A stretch of 52,382 nucleotides of DNA, from contig JACRKZ010000181.1 of NCBI GenBank assembly GCA_016235455.1, positions 1-52,382 on the forward strand, read 5' to 3'. Positions 43,998 through 52,382 of this stretch are shown here, in pieces (the stretch's first letter is position 1; each line of letters starts with the position of its first letter). Below the pieces are notes generated by a model, which was given only the letters and a program-made list of their open reading frames with translations, searched no databases and was not told where the DNA came from. The DNA is from Armatimonadota bacterium. Lineage in GTDB: Bacteria; Armatimonadota; UBA10988. Both the position numbers and the translations under genes were made by a program.

Positions 43998-45875
43998 TCA
44001 GCGCACCAGCAGCCGCAACTCATGCCGCGCCAGCTTCACCGGCTGACCGAGATCAACGGCCGCCACTTCGCCGGTCCGCGGATCCCACGACTCGACCGGC
44101 CCCGCGAGGCCCTGCAGCCTGAACGCCACCGCGCCCGTCTCACCCTCGCCAAACAGCATCACGAACCGCCGGCCGCCCTTGGTCACCTGCCGCAGCCGCA
44201 CGCTCGGGCACGGCGGGTCGAGCGTCAGCCCGCGCGGGGCGAGCCGGTCCAGAGCCGCCATGTCGCCCGGCTCGACCAGCCGGCCGGCGGCGCGCAGCGC
44301 CTGCAGCGGCGCGTCGGCCTCGGGACCCAGCGGTGTGCCGTCCCAGATCACCGCGCGGTAGAGCTGTCCGGCCAGATGCAGACCGTCGGCCTCGAGTGTG
44401 GCGTCCTGCCACAGGTGCCGCGCCTCCAGGTAGTGGAAGTCGCGCTGCTGCTCATAGAGTGGCCTGGCCGGCTTGTCCGGCGCGTGGTGCGCGGTGGCCA
44501 GGATGGCGATGTCGCACACCGGCTGGGAGTCGGTGTTGACCCAGCAGAGCCGGCGGCAGGCGTCGGCATAGGGACGATAATGGTCCCACCAGGCGGCGTG
44601 GGGACCGACATCGGGCGGGCGCTCGTCGCGCCGCGGACCGCGCACCGAGTAGTAGAAGGCGTGGGGGAACAGCCAGCTCTGCCCGCGCACCAGGCACCAG
44701 TTGGCCAGCCAGACCAGCTCGTCTTCGGTCAACTCGTGCCCATAGGCGCCGTACAGCTCGTTGGAGTTGCGCCGCCGACCGAGGTGGACCATGGCGCTGG
44801 CGGCGACCTTGGCCATGGTCGAATGGCCACCCTCCAGCGCTGTCGGACCAGGCACCACATAGCGCCAGACCAGGTCCTGGCCGGGCACCTGGAAGTAGCG
44901 CAGTGGCCCGGAATCTTCCGACGACTCGGGATGGCCCATGAGCCACACGCCGTGCTGCTGGCACCAGTCGCTCAGCCGACGGTAGTATGTCTCCTCGAAC
45001 ACCTGGCCCAGCGCGCGATGGTAGGCTTCCTTGAACGGCACGTCGCGGTCGGCCGACCACAGCTCGGGCAGCCGGGGCCGGATGTCCTCGCCCAGGATCT
45101 CGCTGATGCGCGCGGTGACCGCGGCGCTGCCGGGCACCAGGCCACGCTTGGGGCCGCGTCCCATGATCGACGGCTCATCGGTGAAGATGCCCACGATGGT
45201 CCGGCCAAACCAGGGCCGGAAGCGGTCGTAGAAGCCCTGGTAGACCAGTTCGACGAAGCAGTCCACCGCCGCAGGGTTGAGCAGGTCGGCGGCCGGCGGC
45301 GCATCCTCGCGTTCGCCCTTCTGGCCCTCGTTGGTCCAGTGCAGCCCGCGAATGGTGCCGCCCGACGGCTGCTCGATGATGGCCACATCGCCCACGCGCG
45401 CCACCAGCCGGCAGCCGGGCGCCAATTGCGGCTCGGCGCCCGCGGCCAGGTCCACTCGCGCCAGCCCGCGCGCGGCGAACTCGGGGTTGCGCGCCACCAC
45501 CTGGCCGCACGACGAGCCGGACGGGTACATGCCCTCGTCGTACAGGATGACCGTCATGTGGCGGCGCTCCGCCTCCTCGATGGCCACCTGCATGGCATCG
45601 TAGAGCTTGGGCGAGCGCCAGCCGGTATCGCGCGGCAGGCCCAGGCGCGGATGGATGACGAAGCCGAACACGCCATGCGCGTCGAAATCGGCGATCTGCG
45701 CGCGGATCTGGTCAGCATCGAGCGCGTCGTTCCAGAACCAGAACGGCATCAGCGCGAACTCGCGCGGCGGATCGCGGAACTCCGCCAGCAGATCGGCCGG
45801 CGCCGGAGCGGCACAGGCCACCGAAAGCAGCGTGAGCAGACTCGACACGATGAGCGCACCTCGTGCCCTACCCAT
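43998..45875 (-). CDS. Secreted GH106-like glycosidase (alpha-L-rhamnosidase type)
   Basis: A 625-residue exported protein with a lipoprotein-like leader (LLTLLSVAC, Cys21). The catalytic barrel contains ALMPFWFWND (typical opening of GH106-type enzymes), VILYDEGMYPSG, IFTDEPSIMG (acidic residue at a strand end) and GHPESSEDSG. A Rossmann-like region (VCDIAILATAHHAP) and a beta-domain follow. It is shorter than full GH106 rhamnosidases because the C-terminal sugar-binding domains are missing. The substrate is inferred as a rhamnosyl or related deoxysugar linkage. ATG 45875 is taken at the leader. It converges with the PL8 gene and diverges from the ACT-domain gene. Confidence 0.72.
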   Translation of the reverse strand: MGRARGALIVSSLLTLLSVACAAPAPADLLAEFRDPPREFALMPFWFWNDALDADQIRAQIADFDAHGVFGFVIHPRLGLPRDTGWRSPKLYDAMQVAIEEAERRHMTVILYDEGMYPSGSSCGQVVARNPEFAARGLARVDLAAGAEPQLAPGCRLVARVGDVAIIEQPSGGTIRGLHWTNEGQKGEREDAPPAADLLNPAAVDCFVELVYQGFYDRFRPWFGRTIVGIFTDEPSIMGRGPKRGLVPGSAAVTARISEILGEDIRPRLPELWSADRDVPFKEAYHRALGQVFEETYYRRLSDWCQQHGVWLMGHPESSEDSGPLRYFQVPGQDLVWRYVVPGPTALEGGHSTMAKVAASAMVHLGRRRNSNELYGAYGHELTEDELVWLANWCLVRGQSWLFPHAFYYSVRGPRRDERPPDVGPHAAWWDHYRPYADACRRLCWVNTDSQPVCDIAILATAHHAPDKPARPLYEQQRDFHYLEARHLWQDATLEADGLHLAGQLYRAVIWDGTPLGPEADAPLQALRAAGRLVEPGDMAALDRLAPRGLTLDPPCPSVRLRQVTKGGRRFVMLFGEGETGAVAFRLQGLAGPVESWDPRTGEVAAVDLGQPVKLARHELRLLVR

Positions 45876-45987
45876 TCGCCGGGCAGCACGGCAATCCTAT
45901 GGCCACCCGCAGATCGGCGCGCTACCCTCCTGAGTAACGCCGCACCGTGCCAGCCGTAACATTCAGCGGCGCTACAGGAGTTCTGAG

Positions 45988-46413
45988 ATGAAGGAGCTGA
46001 TGGTGGAGCGGGTGGCAGTGTGGGTGGCGGGCATCAAGGACGAGCCGGGCGGGTTGGCACAGGTGATCGGCGCGTTGGCCGAGGCGGGCGCGGACCTGGA
46101 CTTCCTGATTGCGCGGCGGGCGCCTGACAAACCGGGCGAGGGCGTGGTGTTCCTGACGCCGTTGCGCTCCGACGCGGAGGTGCAGGCAGCCAGCCCCTGG
46201 GGATTCGTGGCCACGCGGAGCGTGCATTCGGTGCGGATCGAGGGCGTCAACGAGGCCGGCGCGGCGGCCAAGGTCGCAGCGGCGCTGGCGGCGGCGGGGT
46301 TGAACCTGCACGGCCTGTCGGCGGCGGTCATCGACACGCGGTTCGTGGCCTACATCGGTCTGGACAGCGCCGAGGACGCCGACCGCGCGGTGGCCGTGCT
46401 GCAGAGTCTGTAG
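45988..46413 (+). CDS. Tandem ACT-domain protein
   Basis: A 141-residue cytosolic protein composed of two ACT domains (about 5-70 and 72-141), with the beta-alpha-beta pattern VWVAGIKDEPGGLAQVIGALAEAGADLDF and then VRIEGVNEAGAAAKVAAALAAAGLNL read in parts. ACT domains bind amino acids or other small ligands and usually regulate enzymes. Stand-alone double ACT proteins have no assigned partner. AGGAG (45976-45980) lies seven bases before ATG. It is unrelated in function to the flanking CAZymes and is transcribed away from the GH106-like gene. Confidence 0.82.
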   Translation: MKELMVERVAVWVAGIKDEPGGLAQVIGALAEAGADLDFLIARRAPDKPGEGVVFLTPLRSDAEVQAASPWGFVATRSVHSVRIEGVNEAGAAAKVAAALAAAGLNLHGLSAAVIDTRFVAYIGLDSAEDADRAVAVLQSL

Positions 46414-46656
46414 GCAACGGGCCCATCGCGGAACTCGGCGCCAGGCCGTGGCGATTTGCCATGTCAGGACCTGTGGGGCAGGTCCGAGCAGGGGAGTGCG
46501 ACGGCCTGGTGTGGGACGTCGCTGGTTCGGCTGGCCCGTTCTCAGAGCGGGCCTCCGAGCACGCGAGTATGTAGCCGTTCTGCGCGCCGCGCGCTACGAT
46601 TCTCAGTAGGGACCAGGCCGCCTCGAGGCAGCCCGATCGCCTTCTGGGGACAGGTC
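46414..46656 (+). other. Gene-free stretch with several hairpins
   Basis: 243 bp with no credible gene. It holds hairpins GGACCTG / CAGGTCC (46467-46485) and GGCCCG / CGGGCC (46533-46553). TACGAT (46595-46600) could be a -10 for the following small gene, without a good -35. No tRNA or known RNA family was recognised. Confidence 0.35.
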
Positions 46657-46797
46657 ATGAGAGCCGATGTGGTCGGCGGCCACCGCCGCCCACCAGCCCT
46701 GGACTGGCTGGTCATGGTGGTGTTCTGCGTCGTAGCGTGGTATGTCGTGTCCTGGGCCTTCGTGGCCTGGCTGAGCGCGGCGATGGGCGTGGACTGA
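46657..46797 (+). CDS. 46-residue single-helix membrane peptide
   Basis: A short open frame from ATG 46657 with GGGGA six bases upstream. The basic N-terminus (VVGGHRRPP) is followed by one long hydrophobic, Trp-rich helix (WLVMVVFCVVAWYVV...) and a short tail, ending in Asp. It is probably an inner-membrane micropeptide; the function is unknown. It converges on the large GH106-like gene with 25 bp between stops. Support is composition and ribosome site only. Confidence 0.45.
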   Translation: MRADVVGGHRRPPALDWLVMVVFCVVAWYVVSWAFVAWLSAAMGVD

Positions 46798-46822
46798 TAG
46801 CCTTCCAGTGTGCCGAGCGAGG

Positions 46823-49800
46823 CTAGTCCGCGGTCAGCAAGCGGACTGGGCCGAGGAGGCCTGACGTCGTCGCGCCGCGGTACTGCGTCGGGACGGTGAG
46901 GTAGTGATTGGCGAGCGTATTGCAGACCAACACCTCGATGCGGTTCGGGCCCGGCTTGACCAGCCTGGTGATGTCGAAGGTCCACGGCGGAGCAACGCGC
47001 ACGCCGGCGGGTTGGCCGTTGATGCGCACCTCGGCGCTGGCCACGACTTTGCCCAGGTCCAGCACCACGGTCCCCGCCGCGGGCACCTGCACCGTCTTGC
47101 GGTACCACGCGCCGCCCGAGTAGCAGGCCAGGCCGGCCAGCTTGCCCCAGTCGCCCAGCGCCAGTTGGCCGGGTCCGCAGTCGAACCGGATCGGCTCGGG
47201 AATGGCGGCGCCGCCATAGCAGCCGCGTTCCTGCTCGATGCTCATCAGGACCACCACCGGCGTAGGTGACGGCTTGGGCAGCGCGTAGCGGTCGCCGGTG
47301 GCGTTGAGCGGCCGGGTGCCGGCCCAGACCCGGGCCTTGCCGCGCGTACTGATGCTCATCGCGCGCACGCCCGGCGGCGTGGTGAACTGGTACCAGCCTA
47401 CCGGATTGGGGTCGTCGGCACGAACGTCGAAAGGCAGAACGGCGGGGTTGTTCCACCAGCTCATGGCCAGCGGGCTGGTGCGGAACGCCGGCTGTACCAC
47501 GCTGTCCGTCGCGCCGGGCACCAGCCGCGGCGGGCCTTGGGGGTGGTTGTACCAGAGGCTGTCGGCAAACTCGGACAGCACCTGAGCCGCCACCGCCGGG
47601 CCCGTCTGGGTCTTGGCCACCTGCCAGGTCGAATCCGTGCCCAGACGCATCGCATCGGCGGTCAGCTCGGCCACCAGCCCGGCCGACGCGCCCGTGTTGA
47701 CCGCGCGCACGAGCAGTTCGTTGCGGCCGGGGCGCAGAGCCTGGCGCACGTCGTAGTCCTGCACCAGCTCCCAGCGCTCGCCCGAGCCGATACGCGTGCC
47801 GTTCAGCCAGACCTCGTACCCGTTGTCGCAGGTGATGTGCAGCTGTGCCTTGGCGGGCACTTTGGCCAGCTCGAAGCCCCGGCGGAACCAGCGCTCGCCG
47901 TCGGCCGACTCATTGGGATACCAGATCCACTTGGCAGCCCCGGTGAAGGCGACGGCCTCGGCGGGCGCCGGCGAGGCGCGCCTGGTCGAGACCACGAACC
48001 AGGTCCGGCCCGGCTTGTCGTAGCACAGCGCCAGAGCGTTGGCGCCGGCCCGGAGCGCCAGAGCGTCGCTGGTCACCAGCTCCCCGTTGAGCCGAACCGA
48101 CAGCGGCTTGACCGCGCCGGTCAGCGCATAGCCCGTCATGGCCCGGGGAGCGATGACGTGGGTCGTCAGCCAGGTGCAGCCGCCGTCGGGCTCGTAGTTG
48201 ATGACGGTGGGCAGGTAGCCGCCGCCCACCACGCGCTTGCCGAGTACGATGAACTCGTCGTGCACCTCTTCCTTGAGCCCGTGGTAGCCCTGATGCCCGG
48301 CATCGCCCTCGACGCCCCAGCGCCAGGAGAAGGCGTACGGCACGCCGCCCTGGGTCGGCACGTCCGACGAAGCCGGTACGGGGCCGTACTTGACGAACTT
48401 GGGGCCGAACGAGCAGGTCTCCCGGCGCCACAGGCCTTGCTTCGGATCGCCCTCGGTGTAGTCGAACCAGCGTGCCTCGGCGCCAATCATGGCGTTAGTC
48501 GGCGGCCAATGGAAGTCACCGTAGCGGTTGTCGCTGGTCGGTTGCAGGGCAAACTCCCAGTCGCCCGCGATCTCCGTGGCGTGCATGTCGGGCGCCGTGG
48601 CCGCCGTCTCGGTCGCCGGCTGACCTGGGGCGAAGACTATCAACTGCATCTCGGTGTTGGTCAGCGGCAGGCGCAGCCGCGTGGTGTCGGCCGTCTGCGA
48701 AGTGACGGCCAGGGGACGGACGGCGCCGGTCCAGGGATCCCACAGCTCCACCCGGCCGGTGGCGCGGAAGCCGCACTCGGTGCCTTGAGGCGCGTTGTAG
48801 ACGGCGTACAGGTCGCGCTGCCCAACGCGGCGGTGCTGCACATAGCCGGGCCCGTCGTAGTCGCGGCCGGGCAGCGCTGCCATGACATCCGCCGTCACGC
48901 CATCGGGGAACAGCTCCTTGACCATCGCGGCGACCTGCGGGTCGTCGCGACCGAGGCGGTCGGTGACCTCGGGCAGGGCGCCCACCGCCAGCACCGTGCC
49001 GCCGGCGCGACGGAAGGCCAGCGCCTTGGCCAAGGTCGAGTGGCGAATGGCCCGCATCGCCGGCAACACGAGCACGCGGTAGACTTCGCCCGAGACGTGC
49101 AGCTCGCGGCCCACGATCTGGGCGCGGTCCAGCGATTCGAAGTCCATGAAGTCGAAGTCGACCGACTTGCCGTAGAGCCCTCCGGCGGTGCCGAAAGCGG
49201 CGCGCACCGCCTCGGGTCCGCCCAGTCCGGCTTCCATGGGTGCCACGGGGTAGAGGATGGCCACATCGCAGCGGTGGTCGCCCTGGGTGAGCAGGTAGCT
49301 GAGCCGGCGCACGCACTCAGAGAACCCGCGCATGTGCTGCCAGTAGGGCATGCGGAAGGTGTTGTCCGGCGGCGCCCATTCCCACCAGCCGCCATGCGTG
49401 GCGTAGTACATGCCGTGCAACGACAGCAGGTTGTAGCCCAGCGCGAAGTTGGCGAAGGTGGCATCGACCACATTGGCCGACGAGGTGCCCCAGCCGCTGC
49501 CGTAGTAGCCTTCGAGCCAGACGCGCGGCCGCTGGTAGAGATGCGCGATGGAGGCGGCCACCTTGGCCTTGATCAGGTCACGACCGAGGCCCGGCTGGTC
49601 GGAGCCCGGCCCCTGATTCCAGCGTTGGGCACGGAAGTAGTCGCCAAACTCGACCACATCGCGACCTCGGCCGCCATGGTCGCAGCCGACGGTCATGCCG
49701 CGCTGCTGATGCCAGTCGAACACCGGCTTGAAGTAGCCCTCCTCGGACAGCGCCACCATCACATCGCTGTAGTCGAGCCGCACCTTGGGCGTGCGCGGAC

Positions 49801-50635
49801 CGGTATCGGCGAACAGCGCCGGCAGTTCGGGCACGATGTCGTAGCCCTTGCGGCGCCGGAACTCGTCGGCGAACCGCGCGTTCCACAGGCGCCCGCGCAC
49901 GCCGAACGTCAGTTCATCGGAGAAGAAGAAGTTGAGCCCCTTGCCCTCCTGGCCGCCGAACCGCTCGGCGAACCGACCGAAGAACTTCTCGGCGTAGGCC
50001 GGGCCCGATAGCGGGTTCATGGGGTCCAGCGACCACGGCACGGTGACCGCGACGATCTTCTGGCCGTCGGGCATGGCGCCCAGCACGACGGCGTCCGCCG
50101 GCGGCTCGCCCTTGACCAGACGCAGCTCCGAGCCGCGGGTCTCGGGGTGTTCGCGCAGCAACTCGTCGACACACCAGCCCTGGCCGAAGCCCAGCGTGTA
50201 GTCGCTCAGGCTGATGCTGGCACCTTGCTTCTGGGCTTCGCGCAGGAACCAACCGGTCAGATCCCACCATTGGGGCGAGAACAGCGCGGGATCGCTGGGC
50301 ATGGTCAGTCCGTAGCTGTGGCCGCCCTTGTCCGAGTGGGCGTAGTTGATCTGGTAGCCCGAGATGCCAAAGCCGGCCATCTTCCCCAGCTCCCAGGCCA
50401 GCCGATCCTTGGTCAGCGGGTCGCCCAGCCACCAGTAGAACGGCACCATGCCAAAGCCCGGCGGCGGCGCCTGGAAGCCCGGCAGCGCATCCAGATCGGG
50501 GGTGCGGATCGCCTGGCCTACCGCGCCGGGCGGCGCGGGCCGCACCCGCGCGGGGTCGCTGAAGGCAAGGTCGCCGCCGTCCGCGGCAAGGGCCGCGAGC
50601 AGGTACAGCAGGCCGGCACGGCAGGCATAGGCCAC
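46823..50635 (-). CDS. Large secreted GH106-like alpha-L-rhamnosidase
   Basis: A 1270-residue secreted enzyme. The signal region (CRAGLLYLLAALAADGG) is followed by a GH106-type barrel: GFGMVPFYWWLGDPL, YQINYAHSD, LNFFFSDELTFG (acidic strand-end residue), WLEGYYGSGWGTS and FRMPYWQHMRGFSE. A Rossmann-like domain (CDVAILYPVAPMEA) comes next. Two galactose-binding-like modules then appear: one like bacterial rhamnosidase N-domains (ITCDNGYEVWLNGTRI) and a C-terminal GH2 sugar-binding type (RKTVQVPAAGTVVLDLG). It cleaves rhamnosyl or similar caps in family precedent; the substrate here is inferred. GTG 50635 is chosen because GGGGAGA lies seven bases upstream; the longer frame is Cys/Arg-rich shadow sequence. 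Confidence 0.85.
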   Translation of the reverse strand: MAYACRAGLLYLLAALAADGGDLAFSDPARVRPAPPGAVGQAIRTPDLDALPGFQAPPPGFGMVPFYWWLGDPLTKDRLAWELGKMAGFGISGYQINYAHSDKGGHSYGLTMPSDPALFSPQWWDLTGWFLREAQKQGASISLSDYTLGFGQGWCVDELLREHPETRGSELRLVKGEPPADAVVLGAMPDGQKIVAVTVPWSLDPMNPLSGPAYAEKFFGRFAERFGGQEGKGLNFFFSDELTFGVRGRLWNARFADEFRRRKGYDIVPELPALFADTGPRTPKVRLDYSDVMVALSEEGYFKPVFDWHQQRGMTVGCDHGGRGRDVVEFGDYFRAQRWNQGPGSDQPGLGRDLIKAKVAASIAHLYQRPRVWLEGYYGSGWGTSSANVVDATFANFALGYNLLSLHGMYYATHGGWWEWAPPDNTFRMPYWQHMRGFSECVRRLSYLLTQGDHRCDVAILYPVAPMEAGLGGPEAVRAAFGTAGGLYGKSVDFDFMDFESLDRAQIVGRELHVSGEVYRVLVLPAMRAIRHSTLAKALAFRRAGGTVLAVGALPEVTDRLGRDDPQVAAMVKELFPDGVTADVMAALPGRDYDGPGYVQHRRVGQRDLYAVYNAPQGTECGFRATGRVELWDPWTGAVRPLAVTSQTADTTRLRLPLTNTEMQLIVFAPGQPATETAATAPDMHATEIAGDWEFALQPTSDNRYGDFHWPPTNAMIGAEARWFDYTEGDPKQGLWRRETCSFGPKFVKYGPVPASSDVPTQGGVPYAFSWRWGVEGDAGHQGYHGLKEEVHDEFIVLGKRVVGGGYLPTVINYEPDGGCTWLTTHVIAPRAMTGYALTGAVKPLSVRLNGELVTSDALALRAGANALALCYDKPGRTWFVVSTRRASPAPAEAVAFTGAAKWIWYPNESADGERWFRRGFELAKVPAKAQLHITCDNGYEVWLNGTRIGSGERWELVQDYDVRQALRPGRNELLVRAVNTGASAGLVAELTADAMRLGTDSTWQVAKTQTGPAVAAQVLSEFADSLWYNHPQGPPRLVPGATDSVVQPAFRTSPLAMSWWNNPAVLPFDVRADDPNPVGWYQFTTPPGVRAMSISTRGKARVWAGTRPLNATGDRYALPKPSPTPVVVLMSIEQERGCYGGAAIPEPIRFDCGPGQLALGDWGKLAGLACYSGGAWYRKTVQVPAAGTVVLDLGKVVASAEVRINGQPAGVRVAPPWTFDITRLVKPGPNRIEVLVCNTLANHYLTVPTQYRGATTSGLLGPVRLLTAD

Positions 50636-50777
50636 GGGACTCTCCCCTCGGCAGACGCGGCACCGGTCGCCCAGTCTCCACCGGATCTGGGCGGCGCCAT
50701 GGGCCAGTATCGCACAACGCTGCTCGCGCTGACAGGCAGTCGCTTGCGTGCACCGCGCCGCCATCTGGGCCGCGACG

Positions 50778-52079
50778 CTACAGACCGCTGTCGAGCACCA
50801 ACTCCACGACGCTCGGGTAACCTGCGGCGGCCCGTTCGCCATCGCGCGTAAGCAGTACGCCACGTCCCTGCGGCTGGCAGATCACCGCGCCGCCCGACAG
50901 GATGGCCGCCGACACCACCGCCCGGTCGAGCGCCGGCAGCACCACCTGGCGCTCGGTGCCCCAGTCCAGCACCAGCACGTACAGGCGGTCGCCGCGATGC
51001 GTGACGCAGTAGCGGCCCTCCACCGGCTGCAGCGGGCCTGGGCGGGTGCCATGGATGGCTTGGCCGTTGACCGCCAGCCAGTCGCCGACCTGCCGTAGCA
51101 CATCGACATGTGCCGGCGGGATCACGCCATCGGCATCGGGCCCGACATTGAGCAGCACGTTGCCGCCGCGACCGACGACATTGACCAGCATGCGCACGAC
51201 CTCCTGGGCCGTCATCAGGTCGTCGCGCTGGTTGTAGCCCCAGCTCGGGCGATTGAGGTTGAGGCACTTCTCCCAGGGCTCGTCGAGGATGGGACCGGTC
51301 ACCTCGTGGCCACCCTCGTCGCACTGGAAGTCGCCTTCCCAGCCGGAGCGCGGGTTGATAACGCAGTGCGGCTGGTGCGCCCGGACCATGGCGTTGAGCT
51401 TCAGCGGTTCCCAGAACCACGCGGCGTCGGCGTCGGTGCCCTGGTGCGCCAGCCAGCCGCCGTCGTACCACAGCACGTCGATGGGGCCGTAGCGGCTGAC
51501 CAGCTCCTCCACCTGCCCGTAGCCCTGCTGCTTGAGCAGCGCGGCGTCTTCCGGCAGCTCACGTGGCTGGAAGTAGCCGGGGAAGCGCCAGTCCATGGGC
51601 GAGTAGTAGAGCCCGACGGCCAGGCCGGCCGCGCGGCAGGCGGCCACATACTCCGCCACGAAGTCGCGCCGCGCCGCGGTTCGAGCGCTGCAGAAGCCAC
51701 CAAAGCTGGCCGGGCTGTCCCACAAGGCGAATCCATCGTGGTGGCGCGCGGTGAGCACCATGTACTTCATGCCGGCCGCCTTGGCCGCGTCGGCCCAGGC
51801 CGCCGCATCGAAGTGCCGGGGCGCGAACTCATCGGCCAGTTTCGCGTACTCGTCAGCGGGGATCTGCTCGTTGTGCATCAGCCATTCGCCGCGCGCGGGA
51901 ATGGCATAGAGCCCCCAGTGCAGGAACATGCCGAACTTGGCGTCGCGCCACCAGACCATGTCCTCGGGCGGCAGCTTGAGGCTGGCGTCGCGCACGGAGT
52001 GCTCGCCCTTGAAGACCACGGAACTCTTGAGTTGCGAGGCCAGTTCGTCGCCCTGGAGGCTATCGTCGGTGTGGCTCAT
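50778..52079 (-). CDS. GH29 alpha-L-fucosidase
   Basis: A 433-residue retaining fucosidase. The barrel has KFGMFLHWGLYA (His54), LTARHHDGFALW (His113/His114) and the nucleophile in LWYDGG (Asp206), all as expected. A C-terminal beta-domain (about 350-433) completes a normal-length enzyme. There is no signal peptide, so it is likely cytosolic and would act on imported oligosaccharides. AAGGGAAG precedes ATG 52079. It lies 15 bp after the preceding gene's stop, suggesting an operon. The downstream gap to the GH106-like gene (142 bp) holds no clear promoter. It complements the secreted GH95 fucosidase. Confidence 0.93.
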   Translation of the reverse strand: MSHTDDSLQGDELASQLKSSVVFKGEHSVRDASLKLPPEDMVWWRDAKFGMFLHWGLYAIPARGEWLMHNEQIPADEYAKLADEFAPRHFDAAAWADAAKAAGMKYMVLTARHHDGFALWDSPASFGGFCSARTAARRDFVAEYVAACRAAGLAVGLYYSPMDWRFPGYFQPRELPEDAALLKQQGYGQVEELVSRYGPIDVLWYDGGWLAHQGTDADAAWFWEPLKLNAMVRAHQPHCVINPRSGWEGDFQCDEGGHEVTGPILDEPWEKCLNLNRPSWGYNQRDDLMTAQEVVRMLVNVVGRGGNVLLNVGPDADGVIPPAHVDVLRQVGDWLAVNGQAIHGTRPGPLQPVEGRYCVTHRGDRLYVLVLDWGTERQVVLPALDRAVVSAAILSGGAVICQPQGRGVLLTRDGERAAAGYPSVVELVLDSGL

Positions 52080-52094
52080 CGTTCTTCCCTTCGC

Positions 52095-52382
52095 TCAGCG
52101 CTCATAGACCTGGAACTCGTTGATGTTGATGGGCCGCACGGCGGTCAGCACGCGCAGGCGGATCTCACGCGCGCGCACCGGCGTGAACTCGACGGTCTTG
52201 TCGGGCCCGATAGTCGTGCCGCGGGCCACCTCGCGCCAGGTGTCGCCCTGTTTGACCTCGATGACGAACTCGCGCGTCTCTTGCCATTCGATCTCGGCCA
52301 TCCAGACCCGGCCGACCAGTTTCTCCGCGCCGAGATCGACGGCCAGCCAACCGTCGCGCGCGTCCATGGCCGAGGCCCAGCG
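52095..52382 (-). CDS. Discoidin (F5/8 type C)-like domain, gene cut by window edge
   Basis: The last 95 codons of a gene entering from the right edge; the frame is open to the end (RWASAMDARDGW). The sequence is a coagulation-factor-5/8 type C carbohydrate-binding module: GWLAVDLGAEKLVGRV, a central strand REFVIEVKQGDTW, and the terminal ININEFQVYER. Such modules commonly end secreted glycosidases, and the position next to GH29 suggests another fucosidase or related enzyme. The catalytic part is outside the window, so the family cannot be stated. An internal ATG (52367) should not be taken as the start. Confidence 0.8.
   Translation of the reverse strand, partial: RWASAMDARDGWLAVDLGAEKLVGRVWMAEIEWQETREFVIEVKQGDTWREVARGTTIGPDKTVEFTPVRAREIRLRVLTAVRPININEFQVYER

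Noticed and set aside
47537..50011. 824-codon plus-strand frame opposite the large GH106-like gene
   Set aside because: Shadow of a well-supported gene; no ribosome site and biased Arg/His/Gly composition.

Overview
The window is dense, very GC-rich bacterial DNA with strong third-position GC. The organism looks like a free-living or host/detritus-associated diderm: there are lipoproteins, an outer-membrane-type barrel protein and many secreted polysaccharide-degrading enzymes. The gene style (large orphan glycoside hydrolases, TIM-barrel sugar isomerases, short GH29, GH95 and PL8 enzymes, a GxxExxY protein, palindromic intergenic repeats) resembles Planctomycetota, Armatimonadota, Hydrogenedentota or Lentisphaerota. 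No single marker here settles which, and no rRNA or tRNA was found.

Layout. 73-5391: a membrane histidine kinase, a secreted (alpha/alpha)-barrel-like protein and a small barrel-like outer-membrane protein. 5472-10548: a branched-chain amino-acid ABC transporter operon (livK-livH-livM-livG, no livF) behind a consensus-like promoter. 10567-15579: a GH71-type secreted glucanase frame running into a second large glycosidase-like gene, with two breaks of reading frame. 15653-19683 (minus): a sugar isomerase, metG, and two tiny membrane proteins behind a near-perfect sigma70-type promoter. 19856-21805: a clostripain-like (C11) lipoprotein protease. 21809-27234 (minus): an enolase-superfamily enzyme, argH, a GxxExxY nuclease-like gene bounded by inverted repeats, pyrB with a PyrI-like zinc tail, and a second sugar isomerase. 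27376-31031 (plus): a TlpA-like thioredoxin, a TPR membrane protein that appears leaderless, and leuCD. 31132-35688 (minus): an APH-type kinase, RNase Z, a HEAT-repeat protein and a GlcF-like Fe-S protein. 35761-52382: a carbohydrate-degradation region (GH95, deacetylase-like proteins, PL8 lyase, two GH106-like proteins, GH29 fucosidase, and a discoidin-type domain cut by the window edge), with a double-ACT protein and a 46-residue membrane peptide in the middle.

How it fits together. Fucosidases of two unrelated families, rhamnosidase-like proteins and a chondroitinase-type lyase suggest use of fucose/rhamnose-rich or glycosaminoglycan-like polymers. The sugar isomerases, the GlcF-like protein and the Liv transporter would serve uptake and catabolism. 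No sulfatase, SusC/SusD pair or dedicated regulator is visible, so substrate remains an inference. argH, pyrB, leuCD and metG are housekeeping genes scattered among these accessory loci.

The most unusual structure is the 463-bp unit at 24801-25263: one PDDEXK-like GxxExxY gene enclosed by 31-bp inverted repeats made of a 9-bp tandem motif, inserted between pyrB and argH. Gene-less hairpins of the same motif occur at 23212-23274 and 31035-31113, as expected for a mobile element and its non-autonomous derivatives. Other palindromes (16780-16894, 34265-34326, 43953-43974) are of different sequence families.
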